This document shows, piece after piece, positions 6,672 to 10,118 of a stretch of DNA of 10,118 nucleotides (position 1 is its first letter; every line of letters starts with the position of its first letter). A program made the translations under genes and the position numbers. Source of the DNA: an uncultured Haemophilus sp. (lineage in GTDB: Bacteria > Pseudomonadota > Gammaproteobacteria > Enterobacterales > Pasteurellaceae); the NCBI RefSeq assembly GCF_905207935.1, contig NZ_CAJLNI010000068.1, forward strand, positions 1 through 10,118. Direction: 5' to 3'. Below the pieces are notes generated by a model that saw only the letters and a list, made by a program, of their open reading frames with translations, ran no database searches and was not told where the DNA came from.

Positions 6672-7849
6672 TGCTTGAATTACTCTTTCTGCTTCTGCCA
6701 ATAGCCGCCGCTTACGGTTGGTATATGGGGCATCGGAGTGCTAAGAAAGATCAGGAAGATATTAGTAATAAACTCTCCCGTGATTATGTCACGGGGGTCA
6801 ATTTTTTGCTTTCTAATCAAACGGATAAAGCCGTTGATTTGTTTCTTGATATGTTGCAAAAACAAGAAACAGAAAATGAAATTGAAAGCAACTCACAATT
6901 TGAAGCTGAGCTAACGCTCGGTAATCTTTTCCGTTCTCGAGGCGAAGTGGACCGTGCTTTGCGGATCCATCAAGCACTTGATCGCAGTCCCAATTATTCT
7001 TTCGAACAAAAATTATTAGCTAAACAGCAACTTGCCAAAGATTTCATGGCAGTCGGTTTTTATGACCGTGCTGAAGCGCTTTACATCATTATGGTGGATG
7101 AACCAGAATTTGCAGAAAATGCACTGCAACAGCTTTTGGTGATTTATCAAAAAACAAAAGAATGGAAAAAAGCCGTTAATATCGCAGAGAAGCTTGCCAA
7201 GATCTCATCTAAAGAAAATAATGTGGAATTAGCACAATGTTATTGTGAATATGCCTTAAGCGGTGAACTTGAAAGTGCGGTCGAAAAACGCAGTATTTTA
7301 CAAAAAGCGCTGAATGTATCTCCAACCAGTGTGAGAGCATCAATGCTGCTTGCTGATTTAGAAATGGCTAATAAAAACTATCGTCAAGCCATTCACTTTT
7401 TAGAGAATATTCTTGATCAAAACCCAATTTATATTGGTGAAGTGCTGAAAACGCTCAAATATTGTTATGATGAATTAGGAGAGAGAGATAACTTTGAGTT
7501 ATTCTTGATTCGAGCCAGTCAGCAGGTTAACAATACGAAAGTAGATTTGATGTTAGCAAGCGTGATTGAAGAGAAAGATGGTAAGAGTGCCGCACAATCA
7601 AAACTTTATCAGCAGTTAACAAAACATCCGAGTACGTCTATTTTCCACCGTTTTATTCAATTTCAAATTGATGATGCAGAGGAGGGGCGAGGTAAAGAAA
7701 GCTTAATTTTGCTACATAAAATGGTCGGTGAGAGAATTAAGCAAGGCTTTGGTTATCGTTGCTCAAATTGCGGTTATCAAACCCATAAATTAATGTGGAA
7801 TTGTCCTTCTTGTAAACAGTGGGAATCCATCAAACCAGAACATAATTAA
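6671..7849 (+). CDS. lapB: Lipopolysaccharide assembly protein LapB (TPR and rubredoxin-like metal domain)
   Basis: Inner-membrane-anchored adaptor (E. coli YciM) that promotes FtsH degradation of LpxC and so balances lipopolysaccharide against phospholipid. The 392 residues match the family (389 in E. coli). They begin with a membrane helix (1-19), followed by tetratricopeptide helices over about 35-350. A C-terminal rubredoxin-like metal knuckle has CSNC (Cys364, Cys367) and CPSC (Cys378, Cys381), and all four ligands are intact. Its ATG overlaps the lapA stop by one base and has no separate strong ribosome-binding site, fitting coupling to lapA. An exact uptake signal lies inside it. pyrF follows after 21 bases. 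Confidence 0.96.
   Translation: MLELLFLLLPIAAAYGWYMGHRSAKKDQEDISNKLSRDYVTGVNFLLSNQTDKAVDLFLDMLQKQETENEIESNSQFEAELTLGNLFRSRGEVDRALRIHQALDRSPNYSFEQKLLAKQQLAKDFMAVGFYDRAEALYIIMVDEPEFAENALQQLLVIYQKTKEWKKAVNIAEKLAKISSKENNVELAQCYCEYALSGELESAVEKRSILQKALNVSPTSVRASMLLADLEMANKNYRQAIHFLENILDQNPIYIGEVLKTLKYCYDELGERDNFELFLIRASQQVNNTKVDLMLASVIEEKDGKSAAQSKLYQQLTKHPSTSIFHRFIQFQIDDAEEGRGKESLILLHKMVGERIKQGFGYRCSNCGYQTHKLMWNCPSCKQWESIKPEHN
7273..7281 (+). repeat. DNA uptake signal sequence with extended AT flank
   Basis: Exact AAGTGCGGT in lapB, read as Ser-Ala-Val, followed by GAAAAA and then ATTTTA one helical turn on. This matches the extended Haemophilus consensus with two AT-rich segments. Confidence 0.87.
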
Positions 7850-7870
7850 TTGACACAGTGAGGTAAAATT

Positions 7871-8563
7871 ATGAATAGCAAAGTAATCGTTGCATTGGAT
7901 TACGAAACGGAAGCACAAGCGCTATCCCTCGTGGATCAAATTGATCCAAGCTTATGCCGTTTAAAAGTGGGTAAAGAAATGTTTACCACACTAGGAACAA
8001 ATTTCGTTAAGCAATTACACGAGCGTCAATTTGATGTTTTCCTCGATCTTAAATTTCATGATATTCCGAATACTGTGGCAAGAGCAGTGCGTTCTGCGGC
8101 TGATTTAGGGGTATGGATGGTTGATGTCCATGCTAGCGGTGGTCTGAAAATGATGGAAGAGGCGAAGAAAATTCTCGAGCCTTATGGAAAAGATGCGCCT
8201 TTATTAATTGCAGTAACCGTATTGACCAGTATGGAAGATTTGGATTTATTACAAATCGGTATTAACTCTTCTCCACTTGAGCATGTTTTACGTCTTGCGC
8301 ATTTAACCCAGCGAGCAGGATTAGATGGAGTCGTTTGTTCACCACAAGAAGTGGAGATTTTGCGTAATACTTGTGGTCCTGATTTTAAATTAGTCACTCC
8401 TGGTATTCGTCCAATAGGAAGTGATTTTGGCGATCAGCGTCGCGTTATGACTCCTGCTGCGGCTATCCGTTCTGGTTCTGATTATTTGGTGATTGGTCGC
8501 CCAATTACTCAAGCTGAAAATCCAGCAGAAGTGCTTCGTTCAATTAATTTATCCCTTTCGTAA
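7871..8563 (+). CDS. pyrF: Orotidine 5'-phosphate decarboxylase
   Basis: Cytoplasmic TIM-barrel enzyme that makes UMP from OMP, the last step of de novo pyrimidine synthesis. The 230 residues contain the catalytic charge network Lys32, Asp59, Lys61 and Asp64 (in LDLKFHDIP), with Asp10, Thr119, Gln189 and Arg210 (VIGRPIT) for the ribose and phosphate. All align with the E. coli residues at a constant offset of 12, so the enzyme should be active. GAGG at 7860-7863, seven bases before the ATG, supports the start. It sits between lapB and yciH, the same order as in E. coli. yciH starts one base after its stop. Confidence 0.97.
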   Translation: MNSKVIVALDYETEAQALSLVDQIDPSLCRLKVGKEMFTTLGTNFVKQLHERQFDVFLDLKFHDIPNTVARAVRSAADLGVWMVDVHASGGLKMMEEAKKILEPYGKDAPLLIAVTVLTSMEDLDLLQIGINSSPLEHVLRLAHLTQRAGLDGVVCSPQEVEILRNTCGPDFKLVTPGIRPIGSDFGDQRRVMTPAAAIRSGSDYLVIGRPITQAENPAEVLRSINLSLS

Positions 8564-8564
8564 T

Positions 8565-8885
8565 ATGGCAGAGAGTACTTTAGTTTATTCTACCGAAGTA
8601 GGTAGAATTAAAGAGCAAAAGCAGCCAGTACAACGCCCTAAAGGTGATGGTGTGGTTCGCATACAGAAACAAACCAGTGGTCGAAAAGGCGCAGGCGTTT
8701 CAGTGATTACTGGGCTAGATTTAGCTGATGATGAACTGAAAAAGTTAGCGGCTGAACTTAAAAAACGTTGTGGTTGCGGAGGTTCAGTTAAAGACGGCAA
8801 TATTGAGATTCAAGGCGAAAAACGTGATTTACTTAAACAACTTTTAGAACAAAAAGGGTTTAAAGTAAAATTAGCCGGTGGTTAA
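8565..8885 (+). CDS. yciH: SUI1/eIF1-family translation factor YciH
   Basis: Small soluble protein with the eIF1 (SUI1) fold. In E. coli, YciH acts like eIF1 in vitro by destabilising aberrant initiation complexes, but its cellular role is unclear. The 106 residues have a variable N-terminal tail (1-38) and the SUI1 core: KGAGVSVITGLD (41-52), KKRCGCGGSVKDG (66-78), EIQG (81-84) and a C-terminal LLKQLLEQKGFKVKLAGG segment. The start at 8565 lies one base after the pyrF stop (TAATATG) and has no Shine-Dalgarno sequence, so reinitiation after pyrF is likely. An in-frame ATG at 8493 would add 24 residues that are only pyrF sequence read in another frame, and was rejected. A strong terminator follows. 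Confidence 0.94.
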   Translation: MAESTLVYSTEVGRIKEQKQPVQRPKGDGVVRIQKQTSGRKGAGVSVITGLDLADDELKKLAAELKKRCGCGGSVKDGNIEIQGEKRDLLKQLLEQKGFKVKLAGG

Positions 8886-8893
8886 GATAAGAC

Positions 8894-8927
8894 AAAAAAT
8901 CCATCTTCAATTGAAGATGGATTTTTT
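8894..8927. terminator. Bidirectional terminator between yciH and the SirB2-family gene
   Basis: A perfect 34-base palindrome with 17-base arms centred between 8910 and 8911 has six A residues on the left and a run of seven T (8922-8928) on the right. It therefore forms a hairpin with a T-run on either strand. It lies 8 bases after the yciH stop and 5 bases beyond the end of the converging minus-strand gene. Confidence 0.92.
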
Positions 8928-8932
8928 TATGT

Positions 8933-9289
8933 TTAACCTTCCATAAAGTTTGGTTGGTAAGCAAAGAACATAGCACCTAAGAAACTTAACAAGGCAAATG
9001 CTAGAAATGCACTGTTTGGATTGACCGCCTTACGACTAAAATATTTAGCCGAGAAGAAGATATAAAGCACAAGCATAACGATTTTCATGATCAGCCAGCT
9101 TTGTAACTGATAACCGACCAAGAAGAAAATCGTTAAGCCGCTTGCAATTAAAAGTGTATCAACCAAGTGCGGTAAAATTTTTAGCAATTTAATTGCTCGC
9201 CAATCTTTCCCACTTAATTGCATTCCCCCACGGATTAGCAATAATCCTAAACTTAAAAATGCACAAACAATGTGCAAATAAACTAACAT
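8933..9289 (-). CDS. SirB2-family membrane protein
   Basis: A 118-residue integral membrane protein with four predicted helices (about 2-20, 42-60, 65-84, 94-112). The conserved features of the SirB2 family are visible: His6 in the first helix, KILPHLVDTLLIASG (37-51) with His41, and Lys69 in the third helix. The family was named as an invasion-gene expression up-regulator in Salmonella, but its biochemical function is unknown. The ATG at 9289 is chosen over GTG at 9295 because GGAG (complement of 9295-9298) lies five bases before the ATG and overlaps the GTG. It follows ettA on the same strand, separated by an uptake-signal hairpin, and no convincing promoter of its own is visible. Confidence 0.85.
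   Translation of the reverse strand: MLVYLHIVCAFLSLGLLLIRGGMQLSGKDWRAIKLLKILPHLVDTLLIASGLTIFFLVGYQLQSWLIMKIVMLVLYIFFSAKYFSRKAVNPNSAFLAFALLSFLGAMFFAYQPNFMEG
9165..9173 (+). repeat. DNA uptake signal sequence with extended AT flank
   Basis: Exact AAGTGCGGT, antisense to the SirB2-family gene, followed by AAAATTT and, after a short gap, ATTTAA. This is the fullest match to the extended Haemophilus consensus in the window. Confidence 0.87.
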
Positions 9290-9311
9290 AATCACTCCAG
9301 ATGTAAAAGGA

Positions 9312-9339
9312 AAAGTGCGGTCAAAAATAACCGCACTTT
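9312..9339 (-). terminator. Inverted uptake-signal pair forming the ettA terminator
   Basis: Two exact uptake cores in opposite orientation (9313-9321 and its complement 9330-9338) make a 10-bp perfect stem with an eight-base loop, starting 6 bases beyond the ettA stop on the minus strand. Read in the ettA direction the stem ends CTTTTCCTTTT, a T-rich tail. Inverted uptake pairs acting as terminators are well known in Haemophilus. Confidence 0.8.
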
Positions 9340-9345
9340 AATTTC

Positions 9346-10118
9346 TTATTTTGCAATACGCTTATATTTAATACGATGTGGTTGTGTTGCGGCTTCACCT
9401 AAGGTTTTCTTTTTCCACTCTTCGTAGTCAGAGAAGTTACCTTCATAGAAAGTCACTTTACCTTCATCACCGTAATCTAAAATATGAGTCGCAATACGGT
9501 CTAAGAACCAACGGTCATGAGATATCACCATGGCACAGCCAGGGAATTCTAAGATCGCATTTTCTAACGCACGCAAGGTTTCAACGTCTAAGTCATTGGT
9601 CGGTTCGTCCAATAATAGTACGTTACCACCACGTTGTAGAAGTTTAGCTAAATGTAAACGACCACGCTCACCACCTGATAATTCGCCCACACGTTTTTGT
9701 TGATCTACGCCTTTGAAGTTAAAGCGGCCAACATAGGCACGGCTTGGAATTTCAAAGTTACCAATAGTGAGAACATCTTGTCCGTTAGACACTTCTTCCC
9801 AAACGGTTTTCTTATCATCCATTGAATCACGGAACTGATCTACTGAGGCAAGTACAACGGTTTCACCCATCGTAATTGAGCCGCTATCGGGTTGTTCTTG
9901 GCCTGAAAGCATACGGAATAGGGTTGATTTACCCGCACCATTTGCTCCGATAATCCCCACGATAGCCCCTTTTGGAATGCTAAATGATAAATCATCAATT
10001 AGAGTGCGGTCACCGTAAGATTTAGTGAGATGTTCTACCTCAATAACCTTATCACCTAAACGAGGACCAGGTGGAATAAAGAGTTCGTTGGTCTCGTTAC
10101 GTTTTTGGTATTCGCCAG
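9346..10118 (-). CDS. ettA: Energy-dependent translational throttle protein EttA (3' part; 5' end beyond the window)
   Basis: ABC-F family ATPase that binds the ribosomal E site and, in E. coli, gates entry into elongation according to the ATP/ADP ratio. About 256 C-terminal residues of some 555 are present: the end of the linker between the two ATPase cassettes, then the complete second cassette with Walker A GANGAGKS (codons about 9925-9948), signature LSGGERGR, Walker B VLLLDEPTND, and the switch His in ISHDRWFLDR. The fragment ends in the EttA-type tail KYKRIAK. The reading frame stays open to the right edge, so the GTG at 9960 is an internal codon, not a start. It lacks membrane segments, as expected of ABC-F. 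A terminator follows. Confidence 0.95.
   Translation of the reverse strand, partial: GEYQKRNETNELFIPPGPRLGDKVIEVEHLTKSYGDRTLIDDLSFSIPKGAIVGIIGANGAGKSTLFRMLSGQEQPDSGSITMGETVVLASVDQFRDSMDDKKTVWEEVSNGQDVLTIGNFEIPSRAYVGRFNFKGVDQQKRVGELSGGERGRLHLAKLLQRGGNVLLLDEPTNDLDVETLRALENAILEFPGCAMVISHDRWFLDRIATHILDYGDEGKVTFYEGNFSDYEEWKKKTLGEAATQPHRIKYKRIAK
10002..10010 (+). repeat. Degenerate DNA uptake signal
   Basis: GAGTGCGGT followed by C differs from the Haemophilus core at the first base only. It lies antisense in ettA. Such near-matches are expected products of mutation in a genome that accumulates this signal; uptake strength is probably reduced. Confidence 0.5.

Noticed and set aside
8493..8564. Upstream ATG that would lengthen YciH by 24 residues
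   Set aside because: The added part lies wholly in pyrF in another frame and has no family similarity; the start at 8565 gives the usual length.
9290..9295. GTG start for the SirB2-family protein
   Set aside because: It overlaps the ribosome-binding sequence that serves the ATG at 9289.
9296..9345. Promoter for the SirB2-family gene
   Set aside because: TTGACC (complement of 9319-9324) resembles a -35 box but there is no acceptable -10 box at 16-19 bases.
37..9647. Antisense or alternate-frame open frames inside the transporter, ATC hydrolase, rpsA-ihfB gap, lapB, pyrF, yciH and ettA genes
   Set aside because: They mirror strong genes, have no recognisable domains or proper start sites, and most have unlikely composition.
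9958..9960. GTG as the start of a short ABC protein
   Set aside because: The frame is open upstream to the window edge and reads as normal EttA sequence (beta strand before Walker A), so it is an internal valine.
1..10118. Defence system, prophage, insertion sequence, CRISPR array or tRNA
   Set aside because: No matching proteins, terminal repeats, regular spacer repeats or cloverleaf structures were seen; apart from the first three genes the window is ordinary core genome.

Overview
The window looks like a housekeeping segment from a Haemophilus-type member of the Pasteurellaceae (Gammaproteobacteria). Three things point there. The DNA is AT-rich. It carries six exact copies of the Haemophilus-type DNA uptake signal AAGTGCGGT (67-75, 3739-3747, 7273-7281, 9165-9173 and an inverted pair at 9313-9321/9330-9338) plus near-matches. 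The gene order cmk-rpsA-ihfB-lapA-lapB-pyrF-yciH, with closely matching proteins, is that of Haemophilus. A species such as H. parainfluenzae or H. haemolyticus is plausible but cannot be proved from this sequence.

Region 1 (1-3362, + strand) is the accessory and most interesting part. It is a tight operon that enters from the left edge: a fused polar amino acid ABC permease/ATPase, a protein of the L-2-amino-thiazoline-4-carboxylic acid (ATC) hydrolase family, and an M20-type N-carbamoyl-L-amino acid hydrolase. Together they look like an uptake-plus-hydrolysis route from ATC (or a related cyclic or carbamoylated amino acid) through N-carbamoyl-L-cysteine to L-cysteine. The enzyme families support the chemistry; the substrate is inferred.

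Region 2 (3363-8930, + strand) is core genome: cmk (CMP kinase), rpsA (ribosomal protein S1), ihfB (IHF beta), lapA and lapB (control of lipopolysaccharide synthesis), pyrF (UMP synthesis) and yciH (SUI1-fold translation factor). Hairpin terminators follow rpsA, ihfB and yciH. Promoter-like sequences precede cmk, rpsA (weak), ihfB and lapA. lapA-lapB-pyrF-yciH have gaps of -1, 21 and 1 bases and probably form one operon.

Region 3 (8931-10118, - strand) converges on yciH across a palindromic, two-way terminator. It holds a small SirB2-family membrane protein and the 3' half of ettA, an ABC-F ribosome factor that runs off the right edge. An inverted pair of uptake signals forms a likely terminator between these two genes. 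No gap between genes exceeds about 150 bases. No RNA gene, insertion sequence, CRISPR array or phage gene was seen.
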